In this document: positions 15,365-25,337 of the stretch, one piece after another | Layout of the letters: each line of letters opens with the position of its first letter | Numbering within the stretch: position 1 is the stretch's first letter | From: Lacinutrix sp. C3R15 | GTDB taxonomy: Bacteria > Bacteroidota > Bacteroidia > Flavobacteriales > Flavobacteriaceae | Assembly (NCBI RefSeq): GCF_018860825.1 | Contig: NZ_JAHKPZ010000034.1 | Location: 186,001-250,000, forward strand | Length of the DNA stretch: 64,000 nt | Direction of reading: 5' to 3' | Made by a program: the position numbers and the translations under genes | The notes under the pieces: model-generated | What the model was told of the DNA's origin: nothing | The model's input: only the letters and a program-made list of their open reading frames with translations | The model's database searches: none

Positions 15365-17023
15365 ATGATTAAAGACATATTATTTCAAATTAAATACACT
15401 TTTTCTCAACTAAAATTCAATAGAAAAAAAGAGATAAACCAAAGGTTAAAAGAATCTTTTGGAGCATTGAAAGATGATTCTTTTGACTTTGACAGCATTG
15501 AAAAATACTTCAGAAAAAAAGACAATTCAAAAGCACATCAAGTATTATCAGATAAAACCTGTAACGACTTAGATTTTGATGATTTATTTATGTTTCTTGA
15601 CCGAACGAATTCAAAAGTTGGTCAACAATACTTATACAATACTCTTCGGACAATAAAAGTAAATAAAAAGCAAACCAAGCTGAACGAAGAAATAATAACT
15701 GAATTATCTGAAAACCCAGAATTAAGAATTTCGGTTCAAAAAAAGATTGAAAAACTAAAACATAAAGATGCATACTACATAACTACATTATTTCAAGAAG
15801 AGCATATAAATCCACCAAAATGGTTTTTTGTTATAAAATTATTGTCGTTTACAAGTTTAGTTTCATTGATTTTTGCCTATTTTAATCCTATATTTTTCAT
15901 AGTTTTATTAGGTATCTTTTGTGTGAATTTTGTGTTACATTATTGGAACAAAAATAATTTAGTTCAGTATGTGAGTTCAATTCCGCAACTTTTAAGACTT
16001 AATAATGTCGCTTCTCATTTATTTACCAACCCATTATTTAAAAAAATAAATCCTGACTTACCAAAGTCCATCAAATTAATAAATCAAGTTAAAAGTAAAA
16101 TGTCATTTTTTTCACTTGAAGCCAAACTTCAAGGAGAATTTGAAATCATAGCTTGGCTTGTATTTGAGATTTTTAAAACACTGTTTTTACTTGAACCTTT
16201 ATTATTATTTGGAGTTTTAAAAAGGCTAAATAACAAAAGAGGAGACATAGAAAATGTATTTAATTTTGTTGGACATATGGATATGCTAATTTCAATAGCG
16301 TCTTTAAGAAACGGACTTGAAACATTCTGTTTGCCAACTATTAATGATGGAGATAAAATTATTGTTAAAGATATCAGTCATCCTTTAATTATTAATTGCA
16401 CAACAAACAGTATTGAAATAGCTGAAAAATCCATACTTCTTACAGGTTCAAATATGTCTGGAAAAACTTCTTTTATTCGTGCCATTGGACTAAATATAAT
16501 CACAGGACTTACCATTAATACTTGTTTTGCAAAATCAATGAGTTTTCCTTTATTAAAAGTGTTTTCAGCCATCCGAATAAGTGATGATTTAATGAATGAT
16601 AAAAGTTATTATTTTGAAGAAGTAGTAACTATTAAGGAAATGCTTAAAGAGAGTGAAAACAAAAATAAAAACCTCTTTCTTTTAGATGAACTATTTAAAG
16701 GTACAAATACAGTAGAGCGTATTTCTGCTGGAAAATCTGTTTTATCTGCTCTAACAAAGCATAACAATAAAGTATTGGTTTCAACTCACGACATAGAATT
16801 AACAGATATGCTTTCAAATGCATACGAATTGTTTCATTTTAGCGAAACAGTACATGACAAGAATGTAGGTTTTGATTACAAACTAAAAGTAGGAAAATTA
16901 AAAAACAGAAACGCTATTAGAATACTTGAAATTAATGATTATCCAAAAGAGGTTGTCAAAGAAGCAATTGATATAGCAAAAGAATTAGACAAAACATATT
17001 TAGCTAAAAATACTAAAAGCTAA
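15365..17023 (+). CDS. Membrane-anchored MutS-family ATPase without mismatch-binding domain
   Basis: The 552-aa protein carries the MutS ATPase domain: Walker A GSNMSGKTS (Gly361-Thr368), Walker B LFLLDELFKGTN near residue 438 and the signature ISAGKSVLSAL with STHDIEL after it. The helical core and clamp lie about 200-340. Two or more hydrophobic segments occupy about residues 155-195, so it is probably anchored in the inner membrane. The N-terminal mismatch-recognition domain with Phe-x-Glu is absent, so classical mismatch repair is unlikely. Such MutS-related proteins recur in Bacteroidota with unknown function. It lies between family-1 and family-2 palindromes, and the GCTAAC core of the latter overlaps its stop codon. 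Confidence 0.8.
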   Translation: MIKDILFQIKYTFSQLKFNRKKEINQRLKESFGALKDDSFDFDSIEKYFRKKDNSKAHQVLSDKTCNDLDFDDLFMFLDRTNSKVGQQYLYNTLRTIKVNKKQTKLNEEIITELSENPELRISVQKKIEKLKHKDAYYITTLFQEEHINPPKWFFVIKLLSFTSLVSLIFAYFNPIFFIVLLGIFCVNFVLHYWNKNNLVQYVSSIPQLLRLNNVASHLFTNPLFKKINPDLPKSIKLINQVKSKMSFFSLEAKLQGEFEIIAWLVFEIFKTLFLLEPLLLFGVLKRLNNKRGDIENVFNFVGHMDMLISIASLRNGLETFCLPTINDGDKIIVKDISHPLIINCTTNSIEIAEKSILLTGSNMSGKTSFIRAIGLNIITGLTINTCFAKSMSFPLLKVFSAIRISDDLMNDKSYYFEEVVTIKEMLKESENKNKNLFLLDELFKGTNTVERISAGKSVLSALTKHNNKVLVSTHDIELTDMLSNAYELFHFSETVHDKNVGFDYKLKVGKLKNRNAIRILEINDYPKEVVKEAIDIAKELDKTYLAKNTKS

Positions 17024-17110
17024 CATCCTATATAATTTATTGCTAGTTCTAGCCTACTTACAAAAAATTGTCGCAGACTTTCTATCTGTAATTTATTTAC
17101 CAAATTATTT
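17018..17110. repeat. Palindromic element, family 2 copy 2 (partial, decayed right half)
   Basis: Starts with AGCTAAC overlapping the MutS-like stop codon. Bases 17029-17066 are an exact 38-bp copy of 14749-14786, after which similarity to the first copy fades. It marks the right end of the cassette-like island; the gap to uvrA beyond shows nothing else but a promoter. Confidence 0.5.
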
Positions 17111-17243
17111 ACTAAAACACGCTAAAACACAAAGTAATGTTTCCTTTAAAATGCAAAACAAAAATTAAATTTTAAAGTTATCTAGTATCCTAGTTTTAAT
17201 AAAATCCTAACTAATTACCTTTCTTAAAGACAAGTAAAAGCTG

Positions 17244-17251
17244 TATCTTCG
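17244..17251 (+). promoter_or_regulatory. Bacteroidota-type -7 promoter element of uvrA (TATCTTCG)
   Basis: TATCTTCG, a variant of TAnnTTTG, 15 bases before the uvrA ATG. No obvious LexA-type site was seen, though I cannot exclude one. Confidence 0.45.
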
Positions 17252-17266
17252 CACCTTTGCAAATTT

Positions 17267-20098
17267 ATGTCCAAATTCGAAGAAAATATAGAAGTTCAAG
17301 GTGCTCGTGTTCATAATTTAAAGAACATTGATGTTACTATTCCTAGAGAAAAACTAGTGGTTATTACTGGTTTATCTGGTAGCGGAAAATCCTCATTAGC
17401 TTTTGATACCATTTATGCCGAAGGGCAAAGACGTTATATTGAAACTTTTTCTGCCTATGCAAGACAGTTTCTTGGTGGCCTAGAGCGTCCTGATGTAGAT
17501 AAAATTGATGGTCTTTCTCCTGTTATTGCTATAGAGCAAAAAACAACTAGCAAATCACCACGTTCTACCGTTGGCACCATTACTGAGATTTATGATTTTT
17601 TACGTCTACTCTTTGCTAGAGCTAGTGATGCATACAGTTACAACACTGGCGAAAAAATGGTAAGCTATAATGATGAGCAAATAAAAGCTTTAATAATAGA
17701 AAATTTTTCGGGTAAACGCATTAATGTTCTGGCTCCTGTTGTGCGTTCCCGTAAAGGGCATTATAGAGAATTGTTTGAGCAAATTGCAAAACAAGGCTTT
17801 GTAAAGGTTAGAGCAGATGGCGAAATAAAAGACCTTGTAAAAGGTATGAAGCTAGACAGATACAAAAATCATGATATTGAAATTGTAATCGATAGATTAA
17901 AAATTGATACATCTGTAGATAATGATAAACGTTTAACCGAAACCATAAATACTGCCATGTATCATGGTAATGACGTACTTATGGTTTTAGATCAAGACAC
18001 GAACGAAACTAGATTCTTCAGCAGAAGTTTAATGTGTCCTAGTTCCGGTATTTCATATCCTAACCCAGAACCTAATAATTTTTCGTTTAACTCACCAAAA
18101 GGTGCTTGTCCTAAATGTAACGGAATTGGTACTTTGTATCAAGTTAACCAACAAAAGATAATTCCAGACCCATCCCTTTCTATTAAAAATGGAGCCCTTG
18201 CTCCTCATGGTCCAGAAAAAAATTCATGGATTTTTAAACAGTTAGAATTAATTGCACAACGCTATAACTTTAAATTAAGTGATGCCTATAAAGATATTCC
18301 GGAAGAAGCCAAACAAATGATTTTATATGGTGGAAACGAAAAATTTACGGTAGATAGCAAAACACTAGGTATTAAAAGAGATTACAAAATAGATTTTGAA
18401 GGTGTTGCTAACTTTATAGAAAGCCAATATGCAAATGCAGATTCTACCTCGTTAAAACGTTGGGCAAAAGAGTATATGGATAAAGTGGATTGTGGTCAAT
18501 GTCATGGCGCACGTTTACGCCAAGAATCGCTTTACTTTAAAATAAACAACCAAAACATAGCAGAATTAGCCAATAAAGATATAATTGATTTAGCAGCATG
18601 GTTTAAAGATTTACACAAAAACCTATCTAAAACACAACTAAAAATTGCCGAAGAAATCATCAAAGAAATCAAAGCAAGATTACAGTTTTTATTAGATGTT
18701 GGTTTAAATTATCTTTCACTAAACCGAAGCTCTAAAACCCTTTCTGGTGGAGAAGCACAACGAATTCGTTTAGCCACTCAAATAGGCTCGCAATTAGTTG
18801 GTGTACTTTATATTTTAGATGAGCCTAGTATTGGTTTACACCAACGCGATAACGAAAAACTAATAAACTCATTAGTAGCTTTACGTGATGTTGGCAACTC
18901 GGTTATTGTTGTAGAACACGATAAAGACATGATTTTAAGAGCAGATCATGTAATTGATATTGGTCCGCATGCAGGAAAACATGGAGGCGAAATTATTAGC
19001 CAAGGTACTCCTCAAGAAGTCTTAAAACACCATACACTCACTGCAGAATACCTAAACGGAAGCAAGCAAATTGAAGTTCCTAAAACACGTAGAGAAGGAA
19101 ACGGAAAATTTTTAGAACTTAAAGGCTGTACAGGAAACAATTTAAAAAATGTATCTGTAAAATTTCCTTTAGGAAAAATGATTGGCGTAACAGGAGTTTC
19201 TGGTAGCGGAAAATCTACTTTAATTAATGAAACCCTCTATCCTATTCTTAATGCCTATTATTTTAATGGCGTAAAAAAACCAATGCCTTACAAAAGTATA
19301 AAAGGCTTAGAACACATAGATAAAGTAATTGATATAAACCAATCTCCAATTGGTAGAACACCACGTAGTAATCCTGCTACGTATACAGGTACATTTAGCG
19401 AAATACGTAGTTTATTTGCTAAAATACCAGAAGCAATGATTCGTGGTTATAAACCAGGAAGATTTAGTTTTAATGTAAAAGGAGGACGATGCGAAACCTG
19501 TCAAGGTGGTGGTTTACGTGTTATTGAAATGAATTTTCTTCCAGATGTATATGTAGAATGCGAAACTTGTCAAGGAAAAAGATTTAATCGTGAAACTTTA
19601 GAAATTCGCTATAAAGGAAAAAGCATTAGTGATGTTTTAAACATGACCATTAATGAAGCTGTTGATTTCTTTGAGCACATTCCTAAAATTCATAAAAAAC
19701 TAAAAACCATTAAAGATGTTGGTTTGGGTTATATTACACTCGGACAACAAAGTACCACCCTTTCTGGAGGAGAAGCACAACGTATTAAACTAGCTACAGA
19801 ATTAAGTAAACGCGATACAGGAAACACTTTTTATATTCTTGATGAGCCTACTACAGGATTACATTTTGAAGACATTAGAGTGCTAATGATTGTATTAAAC
19901 AAGCTAGCCAACAAAGGAAATACCGTTTTAATTATTGAACATAATCTAGATGTTATTAAAACCGTAGACCACATTATAGATATTGGTTATGAAGGCGGAA
20001 AAAATGGTGGTGAAGTTTTAGTAGAAGGAACACCTGAAAAAGTGGCAAAACATAAAACCAGCTATACTGCCAAGTTTTTAAAGAAAGAATTGAATTAA
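17267..20098 (+). CDS. uvrA: Excinuclease ABC subunit A
   Basis: UvrA is the damage-sensing ATPase of nucleotide excision repair, working as a dimer with UvrB. The 943-aa protein has two ABC ATPase modules: Walker [14 protein letters not shown] near residue 34 and [15 protein letters not shown] near residue 645, ABC signatures [13 protein letters not shown] and [13 protein letters not shown], and Walker B regions [11 protein letters not shown] and [11 protein letters not shown]. Zinc-finger cysteines appear in [24 protein letters not shown] and CETCQGKR. Full length and intact. Confidence 0.98.
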   Translation: MSKFEENIEVQGARVHNLKNIDVTIPREKLVVITGLSGSGKSSLAFDTIYAEGQRRYIETFSAYARQFLGGLERPDVDKIDGLSPVIAIEQKTTSKSPRSTVGTITEIYDFLRLLFARASDAYSYNTGEKMVSYNDEQIKALIIENFSGKRINVLAPVVRSRKGHYRELFEQIAKQGFVKVRADGEIKDLVKGMKLDRYKNHDIEIVIDRLKIDTSVDNDKRLTETINTAMYHGNDVLMVLDQDTNETRFFSRSLMCPSSGISYPNPEPNNFSFNSPKGACPKCNGIGTLYQVNQQKIIPDPSLSIKNGALAPHGPEKNSWIFKQLELIAQRYNFKLSDAYKDIPEEAKQMILYGGNEKFTVDSKTLGIKRDYKIDFEGVANFIESQYANADSTSLKRWAKEYMDKVDCGQCHGARLRQESLYFKINNQNIAELANKDIIDLAAWFKDLHKNLSKTQLKIAEEIIKEIKARLQFLLDVGLNYLSLNRSSKTLSGGEAQRIRLATQIGSQLVGVLYILDEPSIGLHQRDNEKLINSLVALRDVGNSVIVVEHDKDMILRADHVIDIGPHAGKHGGEIISQGTPQEVLKHHTLTAEYLNGSKQIEVPKTRREGNGKFLELKGCTGNNLKNVSVKFPLGKMIGVTGVSGSGKSTLINETLYPILNAYYFNGVKKPMPYKSIKGLEHIDKVIDINQSPIGRTPRSNPATYTGTFSEIRSLFAKIPEAMIRGYKPGRFSFNVKGGRCETCQGGGLRVIEMNFLPDVYVECETCQGKRFNRETLEIRYKGKSISDVLNMTINEAVDFFEHIPKIHKKLKTIKDVGLGYITLGQQSTTLSGGEAQRIKLATELSKRDTGNTFYILDEPTTGLHFEDIRVLMIVLNKLANKGNTVLIIEHNLDVIKTVDHIIDIGYEGGKNGGEVLVEGTPEKVAKHKTSYTAKFLKKELN

Positions 20099-20191
20099 AA
20101 AATAGTATCTAGTTTTGTTACTGTGCTAAAAAAAGAACTAAATTAGCAAGTTGCTGAAAAAACAAAATACTAAAAATAAATATTAAAATAC

Positions 20192-20881
20192 ATGAGAAAA
20201 GAACAACATCCAAAAGGATGGAATGAAAAGAAAACAAATGATTCTTGGGCCATTTTTAAAATAATGGGAGAGTTTGTTAATGGTTATGAAAAATTAAGTA
20301 AAATTGGTCCTTGTGTATCCATTTTTGGATCTGCAAGAACAAAACCTGAAGATAAATACTATAAACTAACAGAAAAAGTAGCACATAAAATTGTAGATCA
20401 TGGTTATGGTGTAATTACTGGTGGAGGACCAGGAATTATGGAAGCTGGTAATAAAGGAGCACACCTTGGTGGTGGTACTTCGGTTGGTTTAAACATTGAA
20501 TTACCTTTTGAGCAACACGATAACCCTTACATAGATCATGACAAAAGTTTAGATTTTGACTACTTCTTTGTACGTAAAGTTATGTTTGTAAAATACTCAC
20601 AAGGTTTTGTGGTAATGCCTGGAGGCTTCGGTACTTTAGATGAGTTATTTGAAGCAATTACTTTAATTCAAACTAATAAAATTGAAAAATTTCCAATTAT
20701 TTTAGTTGGTAGAGAATTCTGGGAAGGTTTATTTGATTGGGTAAAATCTACCTTATTAGCTAAATTTAATAATATTAGTCCTAAAGATTTAGATTTAATT
20801 CATCTAGTAGATACAGAAGATGAAGTTATAGATATCTTAGATGCCTTCTATAAAGAATATGGCTTTAGCCCTAATTTTTAA
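20192..20881 (+). CDS. LOG family nucleoside 5'-monophosphate phosphoribohydrolase (TIGR00730 type)
   Basis: This 229-aa Rossmann-like protein has SIFGSARTKPEDKYY near residue 44, GGGPGIMEAGNKGA near residue 78 and PGGFGTLDELFEA near residue 147. The last two are the diagnostic PGGxGTxxE and GGGxGLM-type motifs of the LOG / YgdH families. Related enzymes hydrolyse cytokinin riboside monophosphates or purine and pyrimidine monophosphates to base and ribose 5-phosphate. The bacterial substrate cannot be chosen from sequence. The T9SS nuclease starts 3 bases after its stop, so these are probably cotranscribed. Confidence 0.85.
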   Translation: MRKEQHPKGWNEKKTNDSWAIFKIMGEFVNGYEKLSKIGPCVSIFGSARTKPEDKYYKLTEKVAHKIVDHGYGVITGGGPGIMEAGNKGAHLGGGTSVGLNIELPFEQHDNPYIDHDKSLDFDYFFVRKVMFVKYSQGFVVMPGGFGTLDELFEAITLIQTNKIEKFPIILVGREFWEGLFDWVKSTLLAKFNNISPKDLDLIHLVDTEDEVIDILDAFYKEYGFSPNF

Positions 20882-20884
20882 TTA

Positions 20885-22198
20885 GTGATTACTACTAAAT
20901 TTAATAAAAAACTACTTCTAGTTTTTATAAGTTTACTAAGCATTAAAAGTGTCTTATCTCAAGATACTTTTAATGCTATGTTTTATAATGTATTAAATTT
21001 CCCTCTGCAAACCGTACCTGAAAACAGAATAGATTATTTAAGCATTATTTTAAACGACTACAAACCCGATATTTTTATGGTTTGTGAATTAAATAGCCAA
21101 GCAGGTGCCAATAGCATTATTAATATGATGCAGCAAGAAATAAACCCAAACTATGCCATGGCAAACTTTGAGTTAAACACTTCTGATGATACATTAGGCA
21201 ATCAAAACGATTTGCAAAACCTTCTTTTTTTTGATAACACCAAGTTTAGTTTACAAAGCCAAACCATAATTACAACCATTTATAGAGATTTTAATCATTA
21301 TAAATTAAAACTTAATACTACAGACCAAGACGTAAACCCTTTATATCTTGAAGTAATAGTTGGCCATTTAAAAGCTTCAGATGGTGTTGACAACCAAGCA
21401 TTACGTTTACAAATGGTAGAAGATTTAGAAAATTATTTAAACAATCTGCCACAAGACAGTCACATATTACTTTCTGGTGATTTAAATTTATATAGAAGTT
21501 CTGAACCTGCTTTTCAAGAATTAATAAATACACAAAACCATATTATATTTACAGATCCAGCTGATAAAATAGGCTCTTGGCATAATAACACCAATTATAT
21601 AGATGTATTTACACAGTCTACCAGGACCACAACAGGTTTAGGTGGTGCTACAGGTGGTTTTGATGATAGGTTTGATTTTATATTAGCATCAGAAAGCATG
21701 AGTAATGCTTCAGGAGAAAATTCTGATGTGTTTTTTGTAGAAAATTCTTATCAAGTATTTGGCAACAATGCTAATGTAAACTGCTATAATCAAGAAATCA
21801 ATTCGGCAAATTGTGCAGAAGACAGCAATCCTAACACAACAGATTATTCGTTAGAAATTAGAGAATCTTTATATAATTTTAGTGACCATCTTCCAGTTAC
21901 CTTACAAATACAAACCAATCAGCAATTTTTAAGCATTCCAGAATATATAACATCAAATTATTATGAAATAATTGGCACTAATATTATTTCTAATACCTTA
22001 AATTTACAAACTAACAATCAAGAAATCAATAACAAAAAACTAAATATTTTTAATACTTTAGGTCAATTAGTAAAAACAATTCGTTTAAATAATACAAAAA
22101 CACATTATATAGACGTTTCTAATTTAACTAATGGAATATATTATATAGTGACCCCTAATTTTAATAAAGAACCTTTAAAGTTTGTGAAAGTAAATTGA
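20885..22198 (+). CDS. Secreted endonuclease/exonuclease/phosphatase-family protein with T9SS sorting domain
   Basis: This 437-aa protein starts at a GTG 3 bases after the preceding stop and opens with a Sec signal (KKLLLVFISLLSIKSVLSQ). The catalytic domain shows DIFMVCELNS near residue 60 (metal-binding Glu), GHLKAS, LLSGDLNLYR near residue 195 (Asp/Asn pair) and FSDHLPVTL near residue 330 (Asp-His), the standard EEP order. Residues about 370-437 form a type A T9SS C-terminal domain (LNIFNTLGQLVKTI, LTNGIYYIV, KFVKVN). It should be exported through T9SS and could degrade extracellular nucleic acid or phosphoesters. It overlaps the next gene by 4 bases. Confidence 0.88.
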   Translation: MITTKFNKKLLLVFISLLSIKSVLSQDTFNAMFYNVLNFPLQTVPENRIDYLSIILNDYKPDIFMVCELNSQAGANSIINMMQQEINPNYAMANFELNTSDDTLGNQNDLQNLLFFDNTKFSLQSQTIITTIYRDFNHYKLKLNTTDQDVNPLYLEVIVGHLKASDGVDNQALRLQMVEDLENYLNNLPQDSHILLSGDLNLYRSSEPAFQELINTQNHIIFTDPADKIGSWHNNTNYIDVFTQSTRTTTGLGGATGGFDDRFDFILASESMSNASGENSDVFFVENSYQVFGNNANVNCYNQEINSANCAEDSNPNTTDYSLEIRESLYNFSDHLPVTLQIQTNQQFLSIPEYITSNYYEIIGTNIISNTLNLQTNNQEINNKKLNIFNTLGQLVKTIRLNNTKTHYIDVSNLTNGIYYIVTPNFNKEPLKFVKVN

Positions 22199-25029
22199 TA
22201 AATCGCTACCTACTTTTTTTTCTATTCACCTTAGTGAATTTTTTAAGCTTTAGTCAAAACACCATTGACCTAAAGGCAACTTTTGATGTGGAAAGTAAAA
22301 AAATTAAAATAGAACAAACTATTCAATATCAAAACACATCAAACAATACATTACAATATATTTATTTAACAGATTGGAGCAATAGCTATTCTACAAAAAA
22401 CACTCCTTTAGCCAAACGTTTTGCCGAAGAATATAAAAATGATTTTCACTTTGCAAAAAACGAAGACAGAGGTTTCACTGTTATTACTTCTTTAAAGCAG
22501 GACAATAAAGAGGTAAGTCATGAAAGATTAAAAAATCAATTAGATATTATAAAAGTAAGATTAAATACTGCATTAGCACCAAACCAAACCTATACACTGC
22601 ACTTAAATTATATTATACAAATACCTAATGCTAAATTTACACGCTATGGTATAGACAGTGATAATAATATAAATTTAAAATATTGGTATATAACTCCTGC
22701 TGTTTATGATGGTACTTGGCATTACTTTAGTAACAAAGGTATTGAAGATGCATACATACCTAAAGCAGATCAAACCTTTGAAATTACATATCCAGAAAGC
22801 TATATCTTAACCTCAGAACTTAATGAAGTAGGAAGCACGAAGCGTAACAACAACATTATAACCACTTTAAAAGGAAAAGATAGAATTAACACCAAATTAT
22901 TTTTATTTCAAGAACCTCGTTTTAATACAGTACAAACAGATTATTTTAGTGTGGTATCTAGTATTGGTGATGTAAATTTATCGCAAACAGAAAGAGTATT
23001 AATTACAGATAAGGTTGCTGGATTCATAACTAAAAACCTTGGCAATTATCCGCACGAACGTTTATTAGTATCAAACACAGATTATAAGAAAAAACCTATT
23101 TATGGTTTAAACCTATTACCAGACTTTTTTCGTCCATTTCCAGATAGCTTTCAATACGAATTAAAATTATTAAAAACAGCCTTATACAATTATTTAGAAA
23201 ACACACTTTTAATAAACCCAAGAAAAGACCAGTGGTTAGTAGATGGTTTTCAAATATATTTCTTAAAAAAATACGTGAAAGAATATTATCCAGATATGAA
23301 AATCTTTGGAAGCCTTTCTAATATCTGGGGAATAAAATCTTTTCGTGCTGCACAACTTAATTTTAATGATCAGTATAATTTATTATATATGAATATGGCA
23401 AGAGGGAACCAAGACCAACCACTTACCAAGCAAAAAGATTCCTTATTAAAATTCAACAAAAACATAGCAAACCCAAACAAAGCTGCAATAGGCTTAGAGT
23501 ATTTAAATAGTTATGATGAAAGTATACAATTAAATCAATCTATACCTGAATTTTTAACCAATCAAAAACTAAAAGCTACAACAACCAAAGATTTTGAAAA
23601 ATTTATAAAAACAAAAGCTTCTAAAGACATTAATTGGTTTTTTGATGAATTTTTAAAAACCTCAAAAAAAATAGATTACAAAATAAAAAAGGTTGAAGAA
23701 AGTAGAGACTCTATTAAAGTTGTTATTAAAAATAAAAGCAAAACAAGCATGCCTACTTCATTATTTACTTTAAATAAAGATAGTATTACAGCTAAATATT
23801 GGATTAATAACAATTCTCTTTATGACACTATAAAACTACCAAAAAACAACGCTACAAAACTTGTTATTAATCAAGACAACTTAACACCAGAGCTAAATAA
23901 TAGAAACAACACACAATCATTAACTAATTCTCTATTCAACAAACCACTACAAATAAGACTGTTAAAAGACGTTGAAGATACTAGGTATAATCAAGTTTTA
24001 ATTATGCCAATTTTAGAGTTTAACAATATTTATGATGGTATTGTGGTAGGTACAAAAGCATACAATAAAACCGTACTTAAAAAAGATTTCACCTATAAAA
24101 TTGCTCCTCAGTATGGTTTAAAATCTAATGCTTTAACTGGTTCTGCTAACCTTGTATACCATCAATATAATAATAGCAACAGAAATTTATTTAAAATTCA
24201 ATATGTACTAACAGGTAGTTATGATAGTTATGCTCCTGATCTTTTTGTAACCTCAATAAAACCATCTATAACTTTTCATTTTAGAGATACCGAAAATTTA
24301 CGAGCAAATAAAAGAGGCTATTTAAATGTAAGATATGTTAGTATTAGAAGAGATAAAGACATTAATAACATTCTATTAGACGAAGCAGAACCAAACTATA
24401 ATGTATTTAATTTAAGATATATAAACAAAAACCCTGGTTTAATAGAGTTTTCTAGTTGGTTTGCAGATTTTCAAGCATCACAAACGTTTAGTAAAATATC
24501 TTTTAATTACGAATACAGAAAGCTATACCAAAACAACAGACAACTTAATGTTAGATTCTTTGCAGGAGCATTCTTAAAAAACAACAACCTAGCAAGTAAT
24601 AATTATTTTAGTTTTGCCCTGGACAGACCTACTGATTATTTATTTGATTATAGTTATTTAGGAAGGTCTGAAAGCACTGGTATATTTAGTCAGGAACTAA
24701 TTATTGCTGAAGGTGGTTTTAAGTCTAAACTAGAAACTCCTTTTGCCAACCAATGGATGGCAACTACAAACATAAGTACATCTATTTGGCAATACATTCA
24801 TGCATATGGAGATTTAGGAACATTAAAAAACAAAAATCAAAAAGCTAAATTAATTTATGATTCAGGTTTAAGAATAAATTTAGTAGAAGATTATTTTGAA
24901 ATTTACTTTCCGGTATACTCAAATCTAGGATGGGAAATTGCACAACCACAGTACAGCCAAAAAATACGTTTTAAATTTACTGCAGATATACAATCGCTAC
25001 TCGGCCTGTTTAGAAGACGCTGGTATTAA
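22195..25029 (+). CDS. M1-peptidase-like outer-membrane protein lacking HEXXH, fused to a predicted beta-barrel
   Basis: This 944-aa protein is read from TTG at 22195, which overlaps the stop of the previous gene (TTGA) and opens a clean Sec signal (YLLFFLFTLVNFLSFSQ). Residues about 20-500 follow the M1 aminopeptidase plan: N-terminal beta domain, then a helical region with QWLVDGFQIYF near residue 346, where active M1 enzymes have W-L-N-E-G-F-A. No HEXXH exists anywhere in the protein; the place where it should sit reads LLKTALYNY. From about residue 600 to the end, alternating strands resemble an outer-membrane barrel. It is probably a non-catalytic surface or assembly protein, coupled to the T9SS nuclease. 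Function unknown. Confidence 0.75.
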   Translation: MINRYLLFFLFTLVNFLSFSQNTIDLKATFDVESKKIKIEQTIQYQNTSNNTLQYIYLTDWSNSYSTKNTPLAKRFAEEYKNDFHFAKNEDRGFTVITSLKQDNKEVSHERLKNQLDIIKVRLNTALAPNQTYTLHLNYIIQIPNAKFTRYGIDSDNNINLKYWYITPAVYDGTWHYFSNKGIEDAYIPKADQTFEITYPESYILTSELNEVGSTKRNNNIITTLKGKDRINTKLFLFQEPRFNTVQTDYFSVVSSIGDVNLSQTERVLITDKVAGFITKNLGNYPHERLLVSNTDYKKKPIYGLNLLPDFFRPFPDSFQYELKLLKTALYNYLENTLLINPRKDQWLVDGFQIYFLKKYVKEYYPDMKIFGSLSNIWGIKSFRAAQLNFNDQYNLLYMNMARGNQDQPLTKQKDSLLKFNKNIANPNKAAIGLEYLNSYDESIQLNQSIPEFLTNQKLKATTTKDFEKFIKTKASKDINWFFDEFLKTSKKIDYKIKKVEESRDSIKVVIKNKSKTSMPTSLFTLNKDSITAKYWINNNSLYDTIKLPKNNATKLVINQDNLTPELNNRNNTQSLTNSLFNKPLQIRLLKDVEDTRYNQVLIMPILEFNNIYDGIVVGTKAYNKTVLKKDFTYKIAPQYGLKSNALTGSANLVYHQYNNSNRNLFKIQYVLTGSYDSYAPDLFVTSIKPSITFHFRDTENLRANKRGYLNVRYVSIRRDKDINNILLDEAEPNYNVFNLRYINKNPGLIEFSSWFADFQASQTFSKISFNYEYRKLYQNNRQLNVRFFAGAFLKNNNLASNNYFSFALDRPTDYLFDYSYLGRSESTGIFSQELIIAEGGFKSKLETPFANQWMATTNISTSIWQYIHAYGDLGTLKNKNQKAKLIYDSGLRINLVEDYFEIYFPVYSNLGWEIAQPQYSQKIRFKFTADIQSLLGLFRRRWY

Positions 25030-25300
25030 TTTCTATTTTACCTTAAAACGAAAGCGCAACTACAAGCATATAACATCATTTTTAAAGTTTTATACTTGTA
25101 TCTATTTTAAAATTTATCGAAAAAAAGTATATTAACAGCTATAAAAGTCTTCCTTTTAAATAGTTAAATAAATTATATTTAAGTTGAAAATGCATTAAAA
25201 TATATTCATAAATTTTCTATATTAATGGTTTATATTTTGTTATTTATAAAATTAACACCTTTATATTGTTAATTTCGCAATACTTAAAGACATTAGTATA
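25030..25300. other. Intergenic stretch without a recognisable gene
   Basis: Very AT-rich, with no supported frame, RNA gene or terminator-like hairpin. It precedes the E1 promoter. Confidence 0.5.
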
Positions 25301-25331
25301 TTGCAAAAACGCTTTATTTTATGTAAATTTG
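25301..25331 (+). promoter_or_regulatory. Bacteroidota promoter of the E1 dehydrogenase gene
   Basis: TTG at 25301-25303 and TAAATTTG at 25324-25331 are spaced by 20 bases and match the TTTG / TAnnTTTG pair. The predicted transcription start falls almost on the ATG at 25338, so the message may be leaderless or may start translation at the ATG at 25353. Confidence 0.6.
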
Positions 25332-25337
25332 CCACTT

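Noticed and set aside
12532-17110. A classical integron
   Set aside because: No integrase or attI is visible and the palindromes differ from known attC families, so only cassette-like is claimed.
25266-25337. N-terminal extension of the E1 dehydrogenase
   Set aside because: Precedes and includes the promoter elements and has no family counterpart.
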